Assembly (NCBI GenBank): GCA_002356455.1
Contig: AP017968.1
Span: 2,976,001 to 3,040,000, forward strand
DNA length: 64,000 nucleotides
From: Fusobacterium varium
GTDB lineage: Bacteria > Fusobacteriota > Fusobacteriia > Fusobacteriales > Fusobacteriaceae
Reading direction: 5' to 3'
The first letter of the stretch is position 1. Each line of letters begins with the position of its first letter. The notes below the pieces were generated by a model. It worked only from the letters and a program-made list of their open reading frames with translations. It searched no databases and was not told the DNA's origin. Shown piece after piece: positions 53,424 through 61,451 of this stretch. The position numbers and the translations under genes are program-made.

Positions 53424-53957
53424 TTATTCAAATGCTTTCTTCAAAGGTTCTACTGCATTAGTAATCTTTGGAACTGTATCCATAGGAATATTCTTTTCAG
53501 TTGACATCTTTGTAAATAAACCGTCTTTATTTCCTTCTTCTACAATGATTAAATAATCTACATTTGGTGCTGCTGCATTTACGAATTTGTCAGATAATTC
53601 TCCTCTTCTTGCTGCTCCACCAATGTGCATTCCAATTATTTTTATTCCTTTATCTCTTGCACCTTTTATTAATTTAGCTGTTCTATCAAGTTCATCTTCA
53701 ACTTTTATTCCAGCTGCTCCAAGTCCCTTTGAACTTCCTCCAATAGCAAGTATTAAAGTTTTTTCATTTGTTAATCCTTCTGCTGTTATTGATTTGTCAA
53801 ATCCTGATTCTAATCCACCTTTCTTCAATAGAGCTTTTACCATTTGTACATCAGCACTTTGTCCTACTGAAGTAAGCATGATAGGTTTTTCAAATTTTGC
53901 TGCCATTGCTGCCATTGCTGTTAAAATAAACATCAATACTGTTAATAATTTTTTCAT
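53424..53957 (-). CDS. Secreted DUF6305-like protein
   Basis: A 177-residue protein with a cleavable signal peptide (about 1-20, ending MAAMAA). The mature part reads like a small Rossmann-like domain: KPIMLTSVGQSADVQMVKALLKKGG, ILAIGGSSKGLGAAG, GIKIIGMHIGGAARRG and VDYLIIVEEGNKDG. Such proteins accompany permease and gamma-glutamyltransferase genes, so it could be the periplasmic binding partner of the permease. The function is not known. GGAGG precedes its ATG. Confidence 0.75.
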   Translation of the reverse strand: MKKLLTVLMFILTAMAAMAAKFEKPIMLTSVGQSADVQMVKALLKKGGLESGFDKSITAEGLTNEKTLILAIGGSSKGLGAAGIKVEDELDRTAKLIKGARDKGIKIIGMHIGGAARRGELSDKFVNAAAPNVDYLIIVEEGNKDGLFTKMSTEKNIPMDTVPKITNAVEPLKKAFE

Positions 53958-54012
53958 TTTCTTTATTCCTCCTGTATTTTATTATTGTCTTTATTAAATA
54001 AATATTTTACTA

Positions 54013-55764
54013 TTAAAATCCTAAAGCTTTTCCATCTCTTCTTGGATCTGCTCCACCTCTAAGTTTTCCATCTTCTCCCATTGTTACTCCTTGAACACAA
54101 GGATATTCAAAATAGTCAGCTTCCTCTACAACATTATGTCCCATAGCTTTTAATTTTGCTATAACAGCTGGATCTATTCTTGTTTCACAAACTAATTTAT
54201 CATAATCATCATGAATTCTTGGGAAGTTTATTGCTTCCTGAATATCCATTCCATAGTCAAGAACAAGACTTATTACTTGAGCTACTCCTGTTATAATTCT
54301 TGTTGCTCCTGGAGCACCTAAACTCATTACTGGTTTTCCATCTTTCAATACTATTGTAGGACTCATTGAACTTAAAGGTTTTTTTCCAGCTTCAACTGAG
54401 TTAGCCTTTCCATGTCCAGTATCAAAATCGTTCATTTCGTTATTAAGGATAATTCCTGTTCCTTCAGCTACTACTCCAGATGCAAAAACATTGTTTACAG
54501 TTTTTGTAACAGCTACTATATTTCCTTCCTTATCAACTATTGAATAGTGAGTTGTATCTTTTGATCCATCCCATGCCCAAGGATTTCCTGCTATATATTT
54601 TTTAGATTTTTTAGAATCTAATTGCTTTACTAATTCCTTTGCATAATCTTTAGAAATTATTCCATCAATTGGAACGTCTATAAACTCAGTATCTCCACAG
54701 AACTTAGCTCTATCAGCAAATGCCATTTTAATTGCTTCTGAGAATAAATGATAGTATTCTGCTGATCCTGGTTTTATATTTTTCATATCATAATTTTCTA
54801 AAATATTAAGGATTTGAACCACATGAGCTCCTCCAGATGAAGGCGGTGCTGATGTTACTATTTCATATCCTCTGTAGTGTCCTACTAAAGGATCATTAAC
54901 TCTTATATCATAATTCTGCATATCTTCCATAGTTAAAGGCCCACCAGCATCTTGTGCTGATTTTACTATTGCTTTCGCTATTTCTCCTTCATATACAGCT
55001 TTTTCTCCATTTTTAATTATCTTTCTTAAAGTATTTGCTAAATCAGGATTTTTTATAGTCTCTCCAACTTCATATGGGAACCCTTCATTCAAGTAAATTT
55101 TTGATGTCTCAGGAAACATTTCTATCATGTCATATTTATTTTTGATGTCTCTACTTAAAACTGCTGATACTTCATATCCATTTTCTGCAAGTTCTACTGA
55201 TGGTTGAATTACATCTTTTCTAGACATTGTTCCATATTTTTCTAAAGCATACATCATTCCTTTTACTTCACCTGGAACTCCAACAGCTTTTCCACCTACA
55301 GCTTTTTCATTATTTATTACTTTTCCATCTTTGTCTAATTTCCACATATCTGGAGTTGCATTTTTAGGAGCTATTTCTCTAAAATCTATAAATTTAGTTT
55401 CTCCAGTTTTAGCAAAACGAATTACCATAAATCCTCCACCACCAATTCCAGAAGATTGTGGCTCACATACTCCTAATGCAAATCCTACTGCTACAGCAGC
55501 ATCTATTGCATTTCCACCTTTTTTAATTATATCTACACCTATTTTTGTTGCCTCATATTTTCCAGTTGATACTACTCCATTTACCCCAGTTGCATCCCTA
55601 TCAATTCTTAGAATATTTCCATTGGCATCATATGGTTTCCAATTTTCTACACTTTGGACAGCAGCTATTGAATTTACATTATTCCCAGAATTAACTGCTG
55701 AACATGCTCCCAAAGATAAAGCTACTGCTGCTATTATCCCTGCCATAAAAAATCTTTTTTTCAT
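54013..55764 (-). CDS. ggt: Gamma-glutamyltransferase, lipoprotein form
   Basis: A 583-residue proenzyme that self-cleaves and transfers or hydrolyses gamma-glutamyl groups. A lipobox (LSLGAC) at residues 17-22 makes it a lipoprotein. The nucleophile is T404 in DTTHYSIVDKEGN; other family motifs are SSGIGGGGFMVIR, PPSSGGAHVVQIL, PLSSMSPTIVL and SLGAPGATRI. CapD, which anchors or trims PGA in Bacillus anthracis, belongs to this family. The ATG at 55764 lies 7 nt behind GGGAGG. It is a paralogue of the gene upstream, but anchored rather than soluble. Confidence 0.95.
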   Translation of the reverse strand: MKKRFFMAGIIAAVALSLGACSAVNSGNNVNSIAAVQSVENWKPYDANGNILRIDRDATGVNGVVSTGKYEATKIGVDIIKKGGNAIDAAVAVGFALGVCEPQSSGIGGGGFMVIRFAKTGETKFIDFREIAPKNATPDMWKLDKDGKVINNEKAVGGKAVGVPGEVKGMMYALEKYGTMSRKDVIQPSVELAENGYEVSAVLSRDIKNKYDMIEMFPETSKIYLNEGFPYEVGETIKNPDLANTLRKIIKNGEKAVYEGEIAKAIVKSAQDAGGPLTMEDMQNYDIRVNDPLVGHYRGYEIVTSAPPSSGGAHVVQILNILENYDMKNIKPGSAEYYHLFSEAIKMAFADRAKFCGDTEFIDVPIDGIISKDYAKELVKQLDSKKSKKYIAGNPWAWDGSKDTTHYSIVDKEGNIVAVTKTVNNVFASGVVAEGTGIILNNEMNDFDTGHGKANSVEAGKKPLSSMSPTIVLKDGKPVMSLGAPGATRIITGVAQVISLVLDYGMDIQEAINFPRIHDDYDKLVCETRIDPAVIAKLKAMGHNVVEEADYFEYPCVQGVTMGEDGKLRGGADPRRDGKALGF

Positions 55765-55797
55765 TATTCTTCCTCCCAATTTGTTTATTTTTATAAA

Positions 55798-55823
55798 CTG
55801 CTTCTGAAAGTTTTCAGAAGCAG
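55798..55823 (-). other. Intercistronic hairpin between the two gamma-glutamyltransferase genes
   Basis: CTGCTTCTGAAA (55798-55809) and TTTCAGAAGCAG (55812-55823) are perfect complements, giving about 11 paired positions with a tight loop. On the minus strand TTTATAAAAATAAAC follows, too weak for efficient termination, so partial attenuation or mRNA stabilisation is more likely. Confidence 0.65.
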
Positions 55824-55845
55824 TATTTATAACTTCATTTTTAGA

Positions 55846-57549
55846 TTAGAATGATGCTGCTTGTCCATCTCTTCTTGGATCTGCTCCACCTTGAAGAGTT
55901 TTTGTATTGTAATCCATCATTATTCCTTGAACTCCACCAAAATAATTATCATAAGTTCCTCTCATATTGATTTCATGTCCCATTTCTTGTAATTTATTAT
56001 AAGATTCAAAAGATATTCTTCCTTCTGCATTTAATTTCCCAGATTGAAATTGTGCTATTCTTGGTGCATTAATAGCTTCTTGAATAGTCATTCCGTGATC
56101 TATTACATTACTTATAGTCAATGCTACTGCTGGTATAATTCTTGTAGCCCCTGGAGAACCAATTGTCATAAGTGGTCTATTTTTAGGATCAAGAACTAGA
56201 GTTGGTGACATACTGCTTAGAGGTCTTTTTCCACCTTCAATAGAGTTCTTCATATTTTTTTGTGGAACAAAGTCATCCATTTCATTATTCATCATTATTC
56301 CAGTTTCTGGTACTACAACTCCAGAACCAAAGAAATAGTTAATAGTTTGAGTTACTGCAACCATATTTCCATCTTTATCCATTACAGAAAAGTGAGTTGT
56401 ACTTCCACTTTCATATTTACTTGGATCTCCAATTTTTATATCTTTCCCAGCTTTTTCTAAATCTATTTTCTTAACAAGCTCTTTTGCATATTCTTTAGAT
56501 GTAAGACCTTTTAATGGAACTTTTACATAAGCAGTATCTCCCATATATTCTGCTCTATCTGCAAAAGCCTGTTTCATACTTTCAGCCCATACATGCCAGC
56601 TTTCAGGAGTATTGTCTCCCATTGCTTTAAGATCATAATTTTCTACCATATTTAAAAGCTGTACTATATGAGTTCCTCCAGAACTTGCTGGTGGGCAAGA
56701 AATAATTGTATAATCTCTATATTTTCCAACTACTGGTTCTCTTTCTTCTATTGTATAATTTTTAAGATCTTCAACAGTTATAAGTCCTCCTTGTTTTTGA
56801 ACTTCATCAGCTATCTTTTTAGCTACTTCACCCTCATAAAAAGCTTTTTTACCCTCTTTTGATATCTTTGTAAGAGTTGCTGCTAAATCTTTATTTACAA
56901 GTTTATCTCCAGCTTCATAAGGCAACCCATCTTTTAGATATACTGCCGCTGCTGCATCAAATTTCACTAATTTTTCATAATTATCTTGAATTATTCCTTC
57001 TAAATTTTTTGAAACTATTATTCCTTCTCCTGCATGTTTTATAGCTGGAGCCATCACATCTGCCCTTTTCATAGTTCCATATTTTTCCAATGCAGTTAAA
57101 AGCCCTGCAACTGTTCCAGGAACTCCTGATGCTTTTCCCCCAACAGTTATTTCATCATTTACCACTTTTCCATTTTCATCAAGTACAAACATATCAGGTG
57201 TAGCTTTGGCTGGAGCTTTTTCTCTATAATCTATGACTACTGTTTTTCCTGTCTTAGCCATTCTGATTAACATAAATCCTCCACCACCGATTCCAGAGGC
57301 ATTTGGCTCAAAAACACTAATAGCAAACGCTGTCGCCACTGCAGCATCTACAGCATTTCCACCCTTTTTCATTATTTCCACTCCTATTTTAGAAGCCTCT
57401 GGATTAGCTGCTGCTACTACTCCATTTTTTCCTTCAGCATGTCTTCCATAAAGGTTATCTGGATTAGCTGCATTAGACACAGTAAAAACACTTACCATTA
57501 AACCAACAACCACACTACCAATTTTCATAAATTTCTTCAACGAAATCAT
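55846..57549 (-). CDS. ggt: Gamma-glutamyltransferase, periplasmic form
   Basis: A 567-residue proenzyme with a signal peptide (about 1-27, ending VSNA). The expected nucleophile is T384 in STTHFSVMDKDGN, where autocleavage would make the large and small subunits. SGIGGGGFMLIR, PPASSGGTHIVQLL and SIGSPGATRI-like TIGSPGATRIIPAVAL are kept. It is the first gene of the PGA operon, about 70 nt downstream of its promoter. It could break down glutathione or gamma-linked glutamate oligomers, or process PGA. Confidence 0.95.
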   Translation of the reverse strand: MISLKKFMKIGSVVVGLMVSVFTVSNAANPDNLYGRHAEGKNGVVAAANPEASKIGVEIMKKGGNAVDAAVATAFAISVFEPNASGIGGGGFMLIRMAKTGKTVVIDYREKAPAKATPDMFVLDENGKVVNDEITVGGKASGVPGTVAGLLTALEKYGTMKRADVMAPAIKHAGEGIIVSKNLEGIIQDNYEKLVKFDAAAAVYLKDGLPYEAGDKLVNKDLAATLTKISKEGKKAFYEGEVAKKIADEVQKQGGLITVEDLKNYTIEEREPVVGKYRDYTIISCPPASSGGTHIVQLLNMVENYDLKAMGDNTPESWHVWAESMKQAFADRAEYMGDTAYVKVPLKGLTSKEYAKELVKKIDLEKAGKDIKIGDPSKYESGSTTHFSVMDKDGNMVAVTQTINYFFGSGVVVPETGIMMNNEMDDFVPQKNMKNSIEGGKRPLSSMSPTLVLDPKNRPLMTIGSPGATRIIPAVALTISNVIDHGMTIQEAINAPRIAQFQSGKLNAEGRISFESYNKLQEMGHEINMRGTYDNYFGGVQGIMMDYNTKTLQGGADPRRDGQAASF

Positions 57550-57615
57550 ATGTTCCCCCTTTTTTTATTTTTTTTGTTCTATTTTGAAATTTTTATATCG
57601 TTTTACTTACTATTA

Positions 57616-57644
57616 ATTATATTTCAAGATATATAAAAAGTAAA
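57616..57644 (-). promoter_or_regulatory. Promoter of the gamma-glutamyltransferase/PGA operon
   Basis: TTTACT (57644-57639), 17 nt, TATAAT (57621-57616) on the minus strand. Transcription would start near 57609. The divergent sensor kinase promoter lies about 75 nt away, and a polypyrimidine tract with two copies of CTCTTTTTCC (57661-57680) lies between. Confidence 0.68.
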
Positions 57645-57713
57645 TCTTATACTTTTATTTCTCTTTTTCCTCTTTTTCCTCTCATCTTTTTTCTACTATT
57701 TTTACTTAAAATA

Positions 57714-57722
57714 TGGTATCAT
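57714..57722 (+). promoter_or_regulatory. Promoter of the sensor kinase-regulator operon
   Basis: Extended -10 TGGTATCAT with no clear -35, about 55 nt ahead of the kinase start codon. A moderate-strength call. Confidence 0.4.
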
Positions 57723-57782
57723 TAATTTAATTTGTAATCATAAAGAGAATTTTAATAATTTTTAAATTTGAGGGGAATAATC

Positions 57783-59180
57783 ATGAAAATCTTAGAGAAG
57801 AGAATTCACATTAGAATTCATAAAACAGAACTTTCATTAGGAATACTAATGGTATTAATAAGTATAGTTCTGCCAAATTTTTTATTATATAAAAATTTTG
57901 ATATTTATGATTCTCTGGAAAAAAGTATAGACTTTTGGGATAAAGAATACCTTCTTCATGCCGCATTTGGTTTAGTATTTTTAAATACTATAAAATCATT
58001 CCCCATATTCTTTTCTGTTTTTCTCCTTATGGATTCAATGGAAATAGAAATAAATGAAAAATTGAATAATACTTTAAAAGTTATCTTTGGAATGTTGATA
58101 ATTCAAATAATTTATTTTATAATATATAAAGTCTACTATGACATGGATTATTACTTTGGTAAAGTATCTATGCTTGAAATGATTTATCTTGCATTTCATT
58201 CAAGCAATCGTTTTAAAAATATCAGTTTACTTAAACGAAATATTGTTCTTCTTCTTGTTTTTACTGGCATTCAATGGCTCGATATTACAAAGTATTTTTC
58301 TGTACTAGATTATAAATCAACAGGAGAAATCTTTTTTGATTTAAAAAATATTTCTTCTTTAATGGAAGCTGACAATATTCTAAACTTAATTGGTTTTTTA
58401 TTTTTTATACTTTTCTTCATTTTTTCTATAACTTTGCTTCTTGTATTCTTTGAACAGGAAAGGCGACAAAATATTTATGAAAAAGAAAAAGACATGACTA
58501 AAGCTATTTCAGATTTAAAATTACAGGAAGTTGAAAATAGATATCTAAAAGAAATTCAATACTTAGTACATGATTTGAAAACTCCATTATTTTCTATGGG
58601 AACACTCATTGAAATACTTGATATGCAGGAAGAGAATGAAAAGAAAAAAGATTACTATAATAGAATTGAGAAATCTTTAGAAAGATGCAATATAATGGTA
58701 TCTGAAATTTTAAGAGATACCCACAAGAACCCTATTGATATAAACAAAGTATTTAATTTTATCCTCTCTTATCTCTCCACACATAAATGTATTGAGTTTT
58801 TAAATTACAATAATTATTGCACAGGAAGAAAAATAAAAGTTAATAAAATAGTTTTTTCAAGAGCCATTACCAATCTTATTATAAATTCTTATGAAGCTTT
58901 TACAGAATATGAAAATAATAAAATTGAACTTACTATAAAAGATTATAAAAAATTTTTACTCATAAAAATTGAAGACTATGGAAAAGGGATGTCTGAAAAA
59001 GAACTTGAAAATGCTTTTATAAATGGTTTTTCAACTAAAAATTCCAGTGGAGTAGGATTAAACTTTGTAAAAACAGTTATGGAAGAACATAAATGTAAAT
59101 TCTTTATTCGAAACAGAAAAAAAAGAGGTATTGGGGTATATATCATTATGCTTGGGGAGGTTTTAGGAAATGAAGAATAA
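57783..59180 (+). CDS. Multi-pass sensor histidine kinase
   Basis: A 465-residue kinase. About six hydrophobic segments fill residues 15-225, then a short coiled link, the H-box with H263 (YLVHDLKTPLFSMG), an N-box (NLIINSYEAF) and the G-boxes EDYGKGMSEKEL and SSGVGLNFVKTVMEEH. The membrane sensor has no recognised domain. GAGGGG lies 7 nt ahead of the ATG at 57783. It overlaps the response regulator gene by 11 nt and is divergent from the PGA operon, so that operon is the likely target. Confidence 0.9.
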   Translation: MKILEKRIHIRIHKTELSLGILMVLISIVLPNFLLYKNFDIYDSLEKSIDFWDKEYLLHAAFGLVFLNTIKSFPIFFSVFLLMDSMEIEINEKLNNTLKVIFGMLIIQIIYFIIYKVYYDMDYYFGKVSMLEMIYLAFHSSNRFKNISLLKRNIVLLLVFTGIQWLDITKYFSVLDYKSTGEIFFDLKNISSLMEADNILNLIGFLFFILFFIFSITLLLVFFEQERRQNIYEKEKDMTKAISDLKLQEVENRYLKEIQYLVHDLKTPLFSMGTLIEILDMQEENEKKKDYYNRIEKSLERCNIMVSEILRDTHKNPIDINKVFNFILSYLSTHKCIEFLNYNNYCTGRKIKVNKIVFSRAITNLIINSYEAFTEYENNKIELTIKDYKKFLLIKIEDYGKGMSEKELENAFINGFSTKNSSGVGLNFVKTVMEEHKCKFFIRNRKKRGIGVYIIMLGEVLGNEE

Positions 59181-59811
59181 AATTCTTATTATAGATGATT
59201 CTAAAGATATTATCTTTGCTATTTCAGAATTTTTTCTTATGAAAGATTGGGAAGTTTATACAGCACTCTCAATGGAAGAAGCTCTAAAAATAGTAAGTAC
59301 CAAAGAACTTGATATCATAATAATTGATTATCACATGCCATATATAAATGGTGTATTGGGAGTAAAATTAATAAGACAAATGAATGAAGATGTATCTATC
59401 ATAGCTCTTACCATTGAAGGATTAGAAAATATTGCAGAAGAATTTTTTCTTGCTGGAGCTGATGATTTTGCTATAAAACCTATTAAAGTACTTGATTTAT
59501 ATTCAAGAGTAAATGTTCACCTTAACAAGAAAAAAGAGAAAATTCCTTCTTCTGAAGATTCTACAACAAAAAAAGAAAAATATGGTGATTATAAAAAAGG
59601 GATAAGTGTAAATACTATTTCATTAATAGAAAATAAAATGAAGCAGATTGATTCCTATATCACAATTGAAGAAATATCAGAAGCTACTGGTCTTGCTTCT
59701 CAAACAGTGAACAAATATATGAATTATCTTGTGGAAATAAAAATGGTTGATTTAAAAATCATCTATGGAAAAATTGGAAGACCTAGAAATGAATATTACT
59801 GGAAAAAATAA
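59170..59811 (+). CDS. Response regulator with a C-terminal winged helix
   Basis: A 213-residue regulator. The receiver (1-120) has D9-D10, phospho-acceptor D53 (IIDYHMP) and K105-like Lys in FAIKPIKV. After a charged linker the C-terminal domain (about 150-213) has a helix-turn-helix EEISEATGLASQTVNKYMNYL followed by a wing GRPRNEYYW, reminiscent of CitB/DcuR-type regulators of carboxylate use. It partners the kinase encoded just upstream and is followed by a terminator. Confidence 0.9.
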   Translation: MKNKILIIDDSKDIIFAISEFFLMKDWEVYTALSMEEALKIVSTKELDIIIIDYHMPYINGVLGVKLIRQMNEDVSIIALTIEGLENIAEEFFLAGADDFAIKPIKVLDLYSRVNVHLNKKKEKIPSSEDSTTKKEKYGDYKKGISVNTISLIENKMKQIDSYITIEEISEATGLASQTVNKYMNYLVEIKMVDLKIIYGKIGRPRNEYYWKK

Positions 59812-59836
59812 AAGAGCTCTTTAGGCTCTTTTTTTG
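59811..59836. terminator. Shared terminator of the regulator and AGCS symporter genes
   Basis: AGAGC (59813-59817) and GCTCT (59825-59829) form a short stem with T runs on both sides. The stop codon of the minus-strand symporter gene (59823-59821) lies inside the hairpin. Confidence 0.65.
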
Positions 59837-61167
59837 TTTTTAAGTTTTTTTTCATACTTTTTCAATTCATCCAAAGCTTCTCCAGAAATTGGAATGATAC
59901 ATATTATATTAATTACAGTCATTATTCCTAATCCAAAATCTGCTAAAGACCATACAAAGAAATTTTGCTCTATCCCACCAATATATACCATAAGAACTAC
60001 TGCAATATGGTATATTTCTTTTAAAATTGGTTTTGTACTTATAAAATTCATGGCATTTTTTCCATAATATGTAACACCTAATATTGTACTCAAAGAAAAG
60101 AAAAATAATACAACTACAGTAAATGGTATTCCAACCCAGCCTATATGACTTTTTAAAGATTCTTGAAAAAGAGTCATTCCAGTAAACCTATTTGTTATTT
60201 CTGTATCTGCTAAAAGGATAACAAATGCTGTAGCACTACATATTATAAGCGTATCCACAAAAACACCTAATGCCTGAACCATTCCTTGTTTTGCTGGTTC
60301 ATCTATATCAACTACTGCAGCTGCATAATTAGAATTTCCACTTCCTGCTTCGTTAGAAAATAGCCCTCTTCTTACTCCCTGCATGATTATTCCACCAACT
60401 GCTCCTCCTAAGAACTCTTTTCCTCCAAAAGCCTGATAGAATATATTTCCTATCATTGCTGGAATTCCTGTTATATTGGTAATAATAACATAAATTACTA
60501 CAATAAGATACATAACAGCCATTACAGGTACTATTTTATTGAGAGCCAATATTATTTTGTCTTTTTTACTTTTTCCAAATATAATCAGACCAACTACAAT
60601 TGCCAGTATAACAGCTATTATTTTAGGATCAAATCCATAAGCACTTACAACTGATTCAGTTACAGAATTAGACATTACCTGTATAACTCCTATATAGCAA
60701 ATAATAGAGGCTACTACATATATAACTCCCAACCATTTCATATTGAGTCTATTTTTTATAATCCAAGGAGTTCCTCCTTGATACTCTCCTTTTTTTACCT
60801 TTGTTCTGTGCATTACTGCAAGGCTTGATTCAACAAAAGATGTTGCTGCTCCAAGTAGAGCTACAAGCCACATCCAAAAAAGTGCTCCTGGACCACCAAT
60901 AGATACTGCTGCTACAACTCCTGATATATTTCCGGCTCCTACTCTGCAAGCCGTTCCCAAGAAAAAAGTTTCTAAAGAACTTACTCCATCTCTTTCCTCT
61001 TCTCCATTTCCTTTTAATATTCTTATTATATCTCCAAATAATCTAAATTGCATAAACTTTGTTTTAAAAGTAAAATAAACTGCTGTTCCTATAAGCATTA
61101 CTACCAGAATATTTTTACCCCATAACAAATTATTCACAAAATCAATTATTATCCTTATACTTTCCAA
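59821..61167 (-). CDS. AGCS-family sodium:alanine/glycine symporter
   Basis: A 448-residue membrane protein with about 11 hydrophobic segments. GTACRVGAGNISGVVAAVSIGGPGALFWMW and GGIMQGVRRGLFSNEAGSGNSNYAAA are hallmark stretches of the family, which imports alanine, glycine or related small amino acids with sodium. I chose the TTG start at 61167, 8 nt behind AGGAGG; an ATG at 61212 would put the ribosome binding site inside the gene. It is a single gene; its product might import amino acids released by the hydrolases nearby. Confidence 0.92.
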   Translation of the reverse strand: MESIRIIIDFVNNLLWGKNILVVMLIGTAVYFTFKTKFMQFRLFGDIIRILKGNGEEERDGVSSLETFFLGTACRVGAGNISGVVAAVSIGGPGALFWMWLVALLGAATSFVESSLAVMHRTKVKKGEYQGGTPWIIKNRLNMKWLGVIYVVASIICYIGVIQVMSNSVTESVVSAYGFDPKIIAVILAIVVGLIIFGKSKKDKIILALNKIVPVMAVMYLIVVIYVIITNITGIPAMIGNIFYQAFGGKEFLGGAVGGIIMQGVRRGLFSNEAGSGNSNYAAAVVDIDEPAKQGMVQALGVFVDTLIICSATAFVILLADTEITNRFTGMTLFQESLKSHIGWVGIPFTVVVLFFFSLSTILGVTYYGKNAMNFISTKPILKEIYHIAVVLMVYIGGIEQNFFVWSLADFGLGIMTVINIICIIPISGEALDELKKYEKKLKNKKRA

Positions 61168-61394
61168 TACAATATCCTCCTGACAAATTTTTCTCAGTTT
61201 ATATCTTAACATTATTTAATACAAATTAACACCTTCAAATAAAAATATTTTTTGTTCGTATTTTTTTATATAATTCTTTATTTTTTAGGGTTTATTTTCT
61301 CTTCTATTCTAGATAATTTGTTCGATATTGAAAAAAATCTTATTTACATTTTAATATCTCTAATTTTAAAATTAAGAATTGTAGGTATTTTGTT

Positions 61395-61436
61395 CTTGAC
61401 AAAAATCGTTCATAGTGTAAAAATATTATCGTTCAT
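61395..61436 (+). promoter_or_regulatory. Promoter region with repeats upstream of the winged-helix/nucleotidyltransferase gene
   Basis: TTGACA (61395-61400) is a perfect -35; the -10 is unclear (TAAAAA or TATTAT). ATCGTTCAT is repeated at 61405-61413 and 61428-61436. Related TTTGTTCG motifs lie at about 61252 and 61318. These may be sites for the winged-helix protein downstream. Confidence 0.5.
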
Positions 61437-61451
61437 TTTTAATATTAGGCG

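Noticed and set aside
53587-53997. A 136-codon plus-strand frame opposite the DUF6305-like gene
   Set aside because: Mirror of a gene with signal peptide, operon position and ribosome binding site; the reverse frame has none of these.
55331-55807. A 158-codon plus-strand frame opposite ggt
   Set aside because: Complement of conserved gamma-glutamyltransferase sequence.
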